64,000 nt of DNA from positions 1 to 64,000 of the forward strand of contig NZ_JAEEGA010000012.1 in assembly GCF_017829975.1 (NCBI RefSeq). Reading direction: 5' to 3'. This stretch comes from Vagococcus allomyrinae (GTDB lineage Bacteria; Bacillota; Bacilli; Lactobacillales; Vagococcaceae). Positions within the stretch are counted from its first letter, which is position 1. Each line of letters opens with the position of its first letter. Shown here piece after piece: positions 33,882 through 41,874 of the stretch. A model generated the notes under the pieces. That model saw nothing but the letters and a program-made list of their open reading frames with translations. It had not been told where the DNA came from and did no database searches. Made by a program: the position numbers and the translations under genes.

Positions 33882-36209
33882 TTAATTAAGTGAAACAGTG
33901 ACAGAATCCACAACCGTGTATTCCATCCCACGAGATGTAAACGTAACGGGACTTACCTGATTTTTATTTGTCACAATTAACTGATCAGCCGTCACCAACA
34001 TTTCTAGTTCATTTTGATGCCAAAAAATACTGTAACGCAACTCTTGCCAAGCCTTAGGCAAATGAGGGTTAATTCGCAGTTGGCCATCTAAGGCACGAAC
34101 TCCACCAAACCCAAAAACCGTCATCAACCAAATTCCCCCTAAGGACGCTGCATGAATCCCCTCATCAGACGAAGTCATTGATGGCCCCATATCAATATTA
34201 GTCGCTTCTTTAAACAAATCATAAGATAACTCAATTTCACCTAAGTCTGCGGCTAACGCACTGTGAGTCGACAGCGATAAGGAAGAATCATGCATCGTCT
34301 TAGGCTCATAATATTGCCAATTCGCCCGTTTAACCTCTTCCGAAAAAAGATTCTCAAACAAGTAAATAAGCAATAAAACATCCGCCTGCTTGGTTATCTG
34401 CATATTATTGACTTGTTCCAAATTGTAATCATGAAACAACGTCCCTACTTGTTCATCTTGCTTATACGAGGTCAAAGGAATAATTTTTTTACTTAAATAG
34501 GTATCATCTTGTGGAATGACCAGCTCCTGATTAGGTTGGGGAATAAACAATTTAGCCACCTTATCTAACCACTCAGGGTAAACTCGTTCTAAATCAAGCT
34601 TCTGAGATAACTGAGCCAATAACGCAGGTTGTGAGACTTCAAGTTCTTCATAAATACCAATCGCTTTTTGAATGTTCCACTTAGCCGTATAATTAGTAAA
34701 GGCATTGTTATCCACATGTTCTTTATACTCATCAGGGCCAATCACTTCATTGATGTGGTATTTCTGAGTTTCATCATCCCACTCCAGACGACTAGCCCAA
34801 AACTTAGCTGTATCCAGAATAATCTCATAGCCTTTGGTCTCCAAAAAGTGTTGGTCTCCAACCGCTTCCACATACTGATTCACCCCATAAGCCACATCGC
34901 TGGTAATATGTTGCTCGATAAAACCAGACCAAATTTTAGTGGCCTTTCCTGTCACAATATCAGCGGCTCCCCAAACAGGCGTTGTTTCACCGTCTTCTAT
35001 CCAAGCAGACTCCCATGGAAATTGTGCCCCTTCGTAGCCGTTTCCTTCTGCTTTACGATGGGCGCCGTGCAAACCATGATAACGAAATTCCAGTAAACCT
35101 CTGGCAATTTCAGGATGGGTATAGGTAAAATATGGCAGCATAAAGATCTCTGTGTCCCAAAACGTATGCCCCTTGTAGCCCTCACCAGACAATCCCTTAG
35201 CACCAATATTCATCCGATTATCATGAGCCGGTGTCATGACATGCAAATGGTATTTGGCAAAATTTAGCGCAACCTGATCTTGAGGGTTACTCGACGTAAT
35301 GATAATCGGAGCAATTCGCCAGACCTTTCGTTCCCAAGCCGCGGCAGATGCTCTCAATAATTGATCAAACCCTTTTTTCTCTGCCCCTTTCAACTCACTT
35401 AAGGCAGTGGCTTCAATTACTTTTAACGCGCGACCTTCATGCTCCAAGTCACGACTAGTATGAATCGTCGAAAGCTTCTCAATCCGTAGCTCCTCACCTT
35501 CATCCAAAGTTAACCAATAATTGGTGTAAATTTGACGGCGGCGCATCTCTATTCGTGATTTTATTCGTTCGACAGGAATCGAAAATTGATGAACCGTCGT
35601 TTGAACCACATCAATAGCCGATTGAGTCGTTTGGGACGTCATCTGCATAAAGCGACTTTCAAACAGGTGTTTCTCACCTTCTGAAAAATGTTGGGAACCA
35701 CTATTTGTTTGCTGACCATCGATTCCCGAAACAATTTCCACATCAATTTTGCCACTTAGAGATTTAACGGTCACTTTTTGTCCCATAACATGGAGCTGAT
35801 CCATTGAAACAAACCGACTAAAATGAAATGACAGATCAGCGCCTCCAGGAGTCTGCCAATTAAACGAACGACTTAATTCACCGGTTTTAAGATTTAACTG
35901 GCGTGAGTAATCACTAATAACACCTTGAGTCAAATCCAACGATTCTTGGTTCACTTTAATCTTCATTTGAACCAGATCAGGTAGGTTGGGCAACTCTGTC
36001 ACTTCCTTGGCGTCAAATTTATTAAATGTCCCAGCGACAAAAGTATCTCTTACCTCATTTAAATATTGCTCTTCTGTTGTGGCACGTTGTCCCATATACC
36101 CATTCCCAAGACACATAATTGACTCATATTTGCCTAACCACTCAGGGTTAAAAAAAGATTCTTCGATTATCCAAGATGTCTCCTCAGGTAGCTTAATACT
36201 TGTTTTCAT
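33882..36209 (-). CDS. GH65 disaccharide phosphorylase
   Basis: A 775-residue cytosolic enzyme. GH65 phosphorylases cleave alpha-glucosides such as maltose, trehalose, kojibiose or nigerose with phosphate to beta-glucose 1-phosphate and glucose. The N-terminal beta-sandwich, the (alpha/alpha)6 barrel and the C-terminal jelly roll are all present. The general acid is Glu494 in NEVIGPDEYKEHVDNN, and the substrate-site block GHTFWDTEIF is at 348-357. The beta-phosphoglucomutase gene is nearby, completing the pathway to glucose 6-phosphate. Maltose is the commonest substrate but is not proven. An operator-like palindrome lies just before its ribosome binding site. Confidence 0.92.
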   Translation of the reverse strand: MKTSIKLPEETSWIIEESFFNPEWLGKYESIMCLGNGYMGQRATTEEQYLNEVRDTFVAGTFNKFDAKEVTELPNLPDLVQMKIKVNQESLDLTQGVISDYSRQLNLKTGELSRSFNWQTPGGADLSFHFSRFVSMDQLHVMGQKVTVKSLSGKIDVEIVSGIDGQQTNSGSQHFSEGEKHLFESRFMQMTSQTTQSAIDVVQTTVHQFSIPVERIKSRIEMRRRQIYTNYWLTLDEGEELRIEKLSTIHTSRDLEHEGRALKVIEATALSELKGAEKKGFDQLLRASAAAWERKVWRIAPIIITSSNPQDQVALNFAKYHLHVMTPAHDNRMNIGAKGLSGEGYKGHTFWDTEIFMLPYFTYTHPEIARGLLEFRYHGLHGAHRKAEGNGYEGAQFPWESAWIEDGETTPVWGAADIVTGKATKIWSGFIEQHITSDVAYGVNQYVEAVGDQHFLETKGYEIILDTAKFWASRLEWDDETQKYHINEVIGPDEYKEHVDNNAFTNYTAKWNIQKAIGIYEELEVSQPALLAQLSQKLDLERVYPEWLDKVAKLFIPQPNQELVIPQDDTYLSKKIIPLTSYKQDEQVGTLFHDYNLEQVNNMQITKQADVLLLIYLFENLFSEEVKRANWQYYEPKTMHDSSLSLSTHSALAADLGEIELSYDLFKEATNIDMGPSMTSSDEGIHAASLGGIWLMTVFGFGGVRALDGQLRINPHLPKAWQELRYSIFWHQNELEMLVTADQLIVTNKNQVSPVTFTSRGMEYTVVDSVTVSLN

Positions 36210-36227
36210 AAAGTTACTCTCCTAACT

Positions 36228-36237
36228 AAAACGTTTT
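36228..36237. promoter_or_regulatory. LacI-type operator before the GH65 gene
   Basis: A perfect palindrome AAAACGTTTT. The surrounding CAAAAACGTTTTAG is identical to the site in front of pgmB. Its position directly before the ribosome binding site suits a transcription roadblock inside a longer operon. Confidence 0.6.
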
Positions 36238-36255
36238 TGCAAAAGCTAAAAAAAA

Positions 36256-36548
36256 TTATTTTTGATAAAAATAGTGATTAGATCGTAGCGCCGTCACAAT
36301 CAACCCTGCTAGTAACAGGCCAACAATCAGAACAATCTTTATCTGACAAACTAAACTGCCAATCACGAAAATAACACTGAACAGCCCGTATTCCCTTAAC
36401 ATTCCTTTGGCGTGATAGTGATCTCGTTGCTAGCTATCCCATAACTAGCTAGCAACGTAATAACCAAAGCCAAGATTAAAGTGGTTGTATTCAATGTTGC
36501 CAAGCCATTCTGCGCCAGTGGATCGATTGCCAATACCATAAACCTCAT
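36256..36548 (-). pseudogene. Frameshifted small membrane protein gene
   Basis: The ATG at 36548 overlaps the stop of the RDD gene as ATGA. The first frame encodes about 49 residues with one transmembrane helix (LILALVITLLASYG) and then stops near 36399. A second frame, from about 36440 to the stop at 36256, encodes two more helices (LFSVIFVIGSLVC, IVLIVGLLLAGLIV). Together they would make a protein of about 95 residues with three helices. A 12-bp perfect inverted repeat (36425-36457) lies exactly where the frame changes. The break could be a mutation or a sequencing error. Family not recognised. Confidence 0.65.
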
Positions 36549-36967
36549 CTTAACTCTCCCTCCAGTGCTGCATTTTCCAAAATGACCTCTGATTCACCTA
36601 GATAATCGTGCAGAGCCTTGCCAGTGACCTTCAGTAGACATAAACTGATCATCACAAAAATCGGCCCAGCATAAGGTAAAAAGTATAACAGCTTTGTCAC
36701 TTCCCTCATTCCTTTTTTAACTAAAGGCGCCTTAACCCCATCCTGATAAACCGTTATCATTCTGGCGAGCTTCTTGCCTAACGTTCTCCCATTAAAGATA
36801 TCTGAAGCAAGGACGCTATAAGCAATCAAGATTACCTGCCCATATATCTCACTGAGCTTAAAAGGGATATCTAAAAGCAAGACACAAATTAACAGGATTG
36901 GCAGATAGACAATCACCAGATCGATCAAAAAACTAAAGGTTCGTAAGATAAATTTAGACCATGCCAC
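36545..36967 (-). CDS. RDD-family membrane protein
   Basis: About 140 residues with an RDD-type pattern: an R-x-x-SF-x-DL first helix (LRTFSFLIDLVIVYLPILL), a second helix, then a GRTLGKKLARMI block and a last helix. The role of RDD proteins is uncertain; some are transporters. AAAGGAG directly abuts an in-frame TTG at 36976, so the GTG at 36967, nine bases away, is the better start. It heads the minus-strand alpha-glucoside operon. Confidence 0.75.
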   Translation of the reverse strand: MAWSKFILRTFSFLIDLVIVYLPILLICVLLLDIPFKLSEIYGQVILIAYSVLASDIFNGRTLGKKLARMITVYQDGVKAPLVKKGMREVTKLLYFLPYAGPIFVMISLCLLKVTGKALHDYLGESEVILENAALEGELR

Positions 36968-36986
36968 CTCATTCAACTCCTTTTAG

Positions 36987-37041
36987 CGAAAACCTTTTCG
37001 GTATCTGAGTCAAATTATAGCACGTTTAAATTCAAAATCAA
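36987..37041 (-). promoter_or_regulatory. Promoter of the RDD operon with operator-like palindrome
   Basis: On the minus strand TTGATT (37041-37036), 16-base spacer, extended -10 TGCTATAAT (TATAAT at 37019-37014). CGAAAAGGTTTTCG follows at 37000-36987, a palindrome like the two AAAACGTTTT sites and in the same place relative to the start point. Confidence 0.6.
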
Positions 37042-37062
37042 TCTTTTTTTTATTTTTATCAC

Positions 37063-37112
37063 TTGTAAAATGAATTTTTATCAGGTATGATTCAACTTAT
37101 CAAAAACGTTTT
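37063..37112 (+). promoter_or_regulatory. pgmB promoter with LacI-type operator
   Basis: TTGTAA (37063-37068), 17-base spacer, TATGAT (37086-37091), then AAAACGTTTT at 37103-37112 near the expected transcription start. Confidence 0.65.
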
Positions 37113-37128
37113 AGGAGGAATTATCATC

Positions 37129-37785
37129 ATGTTTAAAGCAATCGCCTTTGACTTAGACGGTGTTATCACTGACACTGCCAACTACCATTATCTCGCTTGG
37201 AAAGCCTTAGGAGACGACTTAGGAATCCCCTTTGATCGTCAGTTTAACGAACAACTCAAGGGAATCTCACGAATGGCTTCCCTAGAAAAAATACTCGAGC
37301 TAGGCAAAAGAACTGCCGACTTTTCTAATGAACAAAAACTAGCCTTGGCGGCCAAAAAAAATACCCACTATCTAACACTCATTAAAACCATTTCGCCTGC
37401 TGACATTTTACCAGGCATTAGCAGTTTGCTGAATGAACTCAAAGAAGCAAACATTCAAATGGTCATTGCTTCTGCCAGTAAAAACGCTCCAACCATCTTG
37501 GCAGGCCTAGGCATTCAGGACTATTTTGACGCAATCATTGACCCCGACAGTTTAACTTCAGGAAAGCCTGATCCAGAAATTTTTAGCCAATCTGCGCAAG
37601 TTCTCGGCCTCACTCCCAATGAATTAATCGGGATTGAAGATTCTGAAGCCGGCATTCAGAGTATTAATGCCGCTAATATGTTTTCCGTTGGAGTAGGCGA
37701 AGCAACTTCCATGAAACTAGCAGACAGTCGCGTTGACTCAACCGCCGAATTAACCCTTGACTTTCTCAAACAGGTTTTTATCTAA
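37129..37785 (+). CDS. pgmB: Beta-phosphoglucomutase
   Basis: A 218-residue HAD-superfamily enzyme that converts beta-glucose 1-phosphate to glucose 6-phosphate through a phospho-aspartate. Catalytic DLDGV motif (FDLDGVITDTANYHYLAW) lies near residue 9, the substrate loop GISRMASLEKIL at about 46, and later HAD motifs are SASKNAP and GIEDSEAGIQ. ATG at 37129 follows AGGAGG by ten bases. It completes phosphorolysis of the disaccharide handled by the GH65 enzyme and shares its operator. Confidence 0.95.
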   Translation: MFKAIAFDLDGVITDTANYHYLAWKALGDDLGIPFDRQFNEQLKGISRMASLEKILELGKRTADFSNEQKLALAAKKNTHYLTLIKTISPADILPGISSLLNELKEANIQMVIASASKNAPTILAGLGIQDYFDAIIDPDSLTSGKPDPEIFSQSAQVLGLTPNELIGIEDSEAGIQSINAANMFSVGVGEATSMKLADSRVDSTAELTLDFLKQVFI

Positions 37786-37800
37786 GCCACAGCCACCTAA

Positions 37801-37838
37801 CTAACCCGCTCGAATATTGAAAGCGGGTTAGTTTTTTT
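37801..37838 (+). terminator. Terminator of pgmB
   Basis: A 10-bp perfect stem CTAACCCGCT/AGCGGGTTAG followed by seven Ts. Confidence 0.92.
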
Positions 37839-38011
37839 CTGCTCTCCAGCTTCACTTACATATCTAAACTCTTGGCAAATCCTTCCTAAGACTATGGTAA
37901 ACTATAAGAAGACGACGACCTAGAGCCTGATCATTACAAAGTACTCAATCAGCTCTCAAGGTCCCCCATTCTTTCAACAATAATCCCATAATAATTCAGG
38001 AGGCATTCTCA

Positions 38012-38791
38012 ATGGAACTATTTTTCAAACGACTCATTCAACGCAAAGAGCAACTAAGCCGCTTAGAAAATCAAGTCTTAGAATATATGATGGAGCATCC
38101 AACTGACGTCGTCGACTCTACCTTAGACGAGCTCTCAAAAAAAATCTATGCCTCAACCGCAACCATCAGTCGCACGTGTAAAGCACTGGGTTATTCAGGT
38201 TATCAAGAATTACGAATCGTGTTGACCCAGTACGTGTTAAAGAAACCTGCCCAATCAAATGTGGCGATTTCAGTCGATCCCCCACTTAACTCAACTAGCC
38301 AACGCGTGATGCGGGAAGTTAGCGGAACACTTGAACAATTGGCTCACTTTGACTTAAACCAAGCCTTAACACTCATTCAAAACAGCCGCAACATTGAGTT
38401 TATCGGCGTTGGTGCTTCCTACACCAACTGTGTTGAAGCTGCTCGCAAACTGACCTTTGCCGGACGTCCTAGCAATGCTCGCGAAGATTGGGATGAACTA
38501 CGAGCAGTCGCCCAGGCCATGACACCTGAAGACTTAGCCGTCGTCGTATCCTACAGTGGTGAAACCCTCCACATCATGGAATACACCACCATTTTAAGCA
38601 ACAATCAAGTGCCTATCCTAGCCATCACCGGTGACAATCATAACACTTTGGCCCAACGTGCCACCTTAAATTGCCCTGTTACCATCGAAACTCGTTACCT
38701 AGATAACCTTGATCTCAGCTCACGGGTGCCTTTAAGTCTGGGACTTGAATACATCGTCCATGCCTACATCATTGAAAACCATTCCTTGTAA
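38012..38791 (+). CDS. RpiR/MurR-family regulator with SIS domain
   Basis: A 259-residue regulator. The N-terminal RpiR helix-turn-helix (TLDELSKKIYASTATISRTCKALGY, quoted in part) is followed by a SIS sugar-phosphate-binding domain (IEFIGVGASYTNCVEAARKL, VVVSYSGET). It is upstream of and co-oriented with a PTS EIIBC gene, its likely target. A palindrome TAGGAAA-4-TTTCCTA lies between the two. It may act as activator or repressor responding to the imported sugar phosphate. Confidence 0.9.
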   Translation: MELFFKRLIQRKEQLSRLENQVLEYMMEHPTDVVDSTLDELSKKIYASTATISRTCKALGYSGYQELRIVLTQYVLKKPAQSNVAISVDPPLNSTSQRVMREVSGTLEQLAHFDLNQALTLIQNSRNIEFIGVGASYTNCVEAARKLTFAGRPSNAREDWDELRAVAQAMTPEDLAVVVSYSGETLHIMEYTTILSNNQVPILAITGDNHNTLAQRATLNCPVTIETRYLDNLDLSSRVPLSLGLEYIVHAYIIENHSL

Positions 38792-38838
38792 ACTCATACA
38801 GAAAATGTATCCTCATTCTTAATCCCTCCTCCTCATTG

Positions 38839-38895
38839 TGAAAGCGAAATCAGAGGAGTACACTTGGGGTATCAACTTAGGAAAACACTTTCCTA
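38839..38895 (+). promoter_or_regulatory. cre site and palindrome before the PTS gene
   Basis: TGAAAGCGAAATCA (38839-38852) matches the CcpA cre consensus at 13 of 14 positions. TAGGAAA-4-TTTCCTA (38878-38895) is a perfect inverted repeat and a candidate RpiR operator. Together they suggest induction by substrate and repression by preferred sugars. Confidence 0.6.
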
Positions 38896-38913
38896 GAAAA
38901 TTGGAGGAATAAA

Positions 38914-40467
38914 ATGAAAAAGAAACAGTCTTTTTGGGAATTTTTTCAAGGCTTAGGCAAAACGTTTATGTTACCGATTGCATTATTAGCCTGCATGGGG
39001 TTATTTTTAGGAATCGGCAGTGCCTTTACCTCACCAACAACCCTTGACGTTTTACCCTTTTTAAATCAGGAATGGTTACAAGTAACCTTCCAGTTTATGT
39101 CAACCATCGGTGGCTTCGCGTTTACCTATCTCCCAATCATGTTCGCCATGGCAATTCCACTAGGGCTTGTCCGCTATGAAAAAGGAGTCGCAGCTTTCTC
39201 GGGGTTTGTCGGCTTTGTGGTGATGAACTTATCCATTAATTTTTATTTAACCCTTAACAATCGAATCGTTGACGCTGATCAAGTAAAAGAAGTCGGCCAA
39301 AGTTTTGTTATGGGGATTCAAACCATTGAAATGGGGGTTCTCGGTGGCATTATTGTCGGCATCATCGTCTACTTGCTTCACAATAAGTTTTACGACATCG
39401 TTTTACCTGACGCCTTTGCTTTCTTTGGCGGCTCCCGTTTTGTGCCAATCATCTCCGCCATTACTTTAGGCGTTACCGGTTTGGTTATTCCCTTAATCTG
39501 GCCAATCTTTGCCATTGCGATTACCGGCATTGGTCAATTGATTCAAAAATCAGGCGTCTTTGGTCCCATGCTTTTCGGAACTGGCGAACGCATTCTATTA
39601 CCTTTCGGCCTTCATCATATCCTCGTGGCCATGATTCGCTTTACTGAAGCAGGTGGCACCCAAATTGTTGATGGCGAAACAGTCTCAGGTGCTCTTAATA
39701 TCTTTTACGCCCAACTATCAAGCGGCGAACCGATTAGCCCCGCTGCTACAGCTTTCTTATCACAAGGTAAGATGCCAACCTTTATGTTTGGTTTACCAGC
39801 TGCCGCACTGGCCATGTATCGCACAGCACGTCCAGAAAATCGCCGTATGATCAAAGGCTTATTATTATCAGGCGTTTTCGCCACGTTTGTAACAGGTATT
39901 ACAGAACCTATTGAATTTTTATTCCTGTTTGCTGCACCACTGTTATACGCCTTCCACGCTATCATGACAGGACTCGGCTTTATGGTTATGGCCTTACTAG
40001 GAGTCACTATCGGGAACACAGACGGGGGCATTCTGGACTTTATTATTTTTGGGGTCCTCCAAGGTACCGATACCAAGTGGTATCTCGTCCTAATTGTCGG
40101 TGCTATCTGGTTTGCTATCTATTACAGCGTCTTTACCTTTGCTATTAAAAAATTCAACATCAAAACACCTGGACGTGAAAAACAAGACATCCAAGTCAGT
40201 GACGATGAAGCTAACTTTAAGAAAAAAGGCAAGTACGATAATGAAGCCATTTTAGTCGCCCTTGGTGGCAAAACAAATATCGATTCCTTAGACAACTGCA
40301 TCACGCGCCTCCGCTTAGTTGTCTCCGATATGAGTCTGATTCAAGAAGCCGAACTTAAACAACTAGGGGCTTTAGGTGTGGTAAAACTCGATGACCACAA
40401 CCTTCAAGTCATTATCGGCAGCCAAGTAGCCAGTGTTAAAAATGCCATTGAACGAATGATGGAATAA
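38914..40467 (+). CDS. PTS EIIBC, alpha-glucoside (MalX-like) type
   Basis: A 517-residue membrane protein with a Glc-family EIIC domain (about residues 1-420, ten helices, with GERILLPFGLHH and GITEPIEFLFLF) and a C-terminal EIIB domain with phosphocysteine in DNCITRLRL. No EIIA domain is fused, so it needs a glucose-type EIIA from elsewhere. The C-then-B order, the neighbouring MalY-like gene and the RpiR regulator resemble the malX-malY arrangement. Sugar predicted to be an alpha-glucoside or glucose. Confidence 0.92.
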   Translation: MKKKQSFWEFFQGLGKTFMLPIALLACMGLFLGIGSAFTSPTTLDVLPFLNQEWLQVTFQFMSTIGGFAFTYLPIMFAMAIPLGLVRYEKGVAAFSGFVGFVVMNLSINFYLTLNNRIVDADQVKEVGQSFVMGIQTIEMGVLGGIIVGIIVYLLHNKFYDIVLPDAFAFFGGSRFVPIISAITLGVTGLVIPLIWPIFAIAITGIGQLIQKSGVFGPMLFGTGERILLPFGLHHILVAMIRFTEAGGTQIVDGETVSGALNIFYAQLSSGEPISPAATAFLSQGKMPTFMFGLPAAALAMYRTARPENRRMIKGLLLSGVFATFVTGITEPIEFLFLFAAPLLYAFHAIMTGLGFMVMALLGVTIGNTDGGILDFIIFGVLQGTDTKWYLVLIVGAIWFAIYYSVFTFAIKKFNIKTPGREKQDIQVSDDEANFKKKGKYDNEAILVALGGKTNIDSLDNCITRLRLVVSDMSLIQEAELKQLGALGVVKLDDHNLQVIIGSQVASVKNAIERMME

Positions 40468-40480
40468 AGGAGGGATTAGC

Positions 40481-41683
40481 TTGAAAACAAATTTTGATAC
40501 TATCACTAACCGACTGGGTACCTTTTGTACCCAGTGGGATTACATCGAAGATCGTTTTGGCGAAAAAGAGCTTTTACCCTTTTCCGTCTCCGATACCGAT
40601 TTTAGGGTCCCAGAAGAAATTACGACCAGTCTAAAAAAACGCCTAGAGCATGACATTTTTGGTTACACCCGCTGGAATCACCCAACCTTTAAAAACGCCG
40701 TTCTGCATTGGTATGACAGCCGCTTTAACAGCCAATTAAACAGTGACTGGCTCGTCTATAGTCCATCAGTTATTTATTCTATTAGCCAACTGATCAACAG
40801 CCAATCTCAAAAAGGTGACGGCGTTTTAATTCAAACGCCCGCTTACGATGCTTTTTTTAAAACAATCAAAGCCAATCAACGACAACTGATTGAAAATCCA
40901 CTCCGTTATGAAAATGGACGCTACGAAATTGACTTTGACCTACTAGATACTCAATTGGCTGTTCCAACAACGACCATCTTTCTACTTTGCAGCCCCCATA
41001 ATCCAACTGGGCGAGTGTGGCGTAAAGAAGAATTACGACAGATCATTGATCTGTGCCAGAAACATCAAGTCTTCCTTATTTCAGACGATATTCACATGGA
41101 TGTCTTACGCCAAGAGCAACAGCACATCCCTTTAACCAACCTAAGTACCACTAAACTAGCTATTTGCACATCTGCCAGCAAGACCTTCAACATTCCAGGC
41201 CTAATCTTTTCGTATGTTATCATCCCCGACCCAACTGTCAGGGAAACATTCTTACAGCAATTAAAAGAAAAAGATGGTCTGTCATCAAGCAGCATTTTCG
41301 GGATGTACGCCACAGTTGCCGCCTACACGGAGTGTCACCATTGGGTAGATGACTTAAACGAGTATATCGACACCAGTTTCAACTTGGTCGAAAACTACTT
41401 AAAAGAACAGCTACCAGCGATCAGCTTGACGCATAGTGAGGCCACTTACCTAGCATGGTTAGATGTCAGTCAATTACCCTATACAAGTGACCAACTCCAA
41501 CAAGCTTTGATTTCCATTGGCAAAGTAGCCATTATGCCCGGAGCAACCTACGGTACAACAGGCGAACACTTTTTACGCTTAAATCTAGGCTGTGCCCACA
41601 CAAAATTATTAGACGGTTTAACACGATTAAAAAAAGCGATTGAATTCTTAGAAAAAGATATCAGACACCTGTCGACTGATTAA
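40481..41683 (+). CDS. MalY/PatB-type PLP enzyme (C-S lyase/aminotransferase fold)
   Basis: A 400-residue fold-type I PLP enzyme. The catalytic lysine is in SASKTFNIPGL, with SPHNPTGRVW and the DDIHMD aspartate typical of MalY/PatB. Biochemically such proteins are cystathionine beta-lyases; MalY also modulates maltose genes in Escherichia coli. A TTG start follows AAAGGAGGG. The gene is 13 bases after the PTS gene, which parallels malX-malY. Whether it acts in sulfur metabolism or in regulation is undecided. Confidence 0.9.
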   Translation: MKTNFDTITNRLGTFCTQWDYIEDRFGEKELLPFSVSDTDFRVPEEITTSLKKRLEHDIFGYTRWNHPTFKNAVLHWYDSRFNSQLNSDWLVYSPSVIYSISQLINSQSQKGDGVLIQTPAYDAFFKTIKANQRQLIENPLRYENGRYEIDFDLLDTQLAVPTTTIFLLCSPHNPTGRVWRKEELRQIIDLCQKHQVFLISDDIHMDVLRQEQQHIPLTNLSTTKLAICTSASKTFNIPGLIFSYVIIPDPTVRETFLQQLKEKDGLSSSSIFGMYATVAAYTECHHWVDDLNEYIDTSFNLVENYLKEQLPAISLTHSEATYLAWLDVSQLPYTSDQLQQALISIGKVAIMPGATYGTTGEHFLRLNLGCAHTKLLDGLTRLKKAIEFLEKDIRHLSTD

Positions 41684-41691
41684 TGTCACAA

Positions 41692-41734
41692 AAAAAAGCA
41701 CAAGCAACTAACCAACGTTAGCTTGTGCTTTTTT
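41692..41734 (+). terminator. Terminator after the MalY-like gene
   Basis: AAAAGCACAAGC pairs with GCTTGTGCTTTT, 15-base loop, T-run. Confidence 0.88.
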
Positions 41735-41874
41735 ACGACCGGTAAAAACTCATTACAATAAGTAACCTACCACGACAAATAAATAAGCATAACCATACAA
41801 GACTTCCCATTCCAAAAAACTTAAAGATAGCGCCCCACTGGCAACTCCCCTTACGGTTCATTCACTTGATTTAA

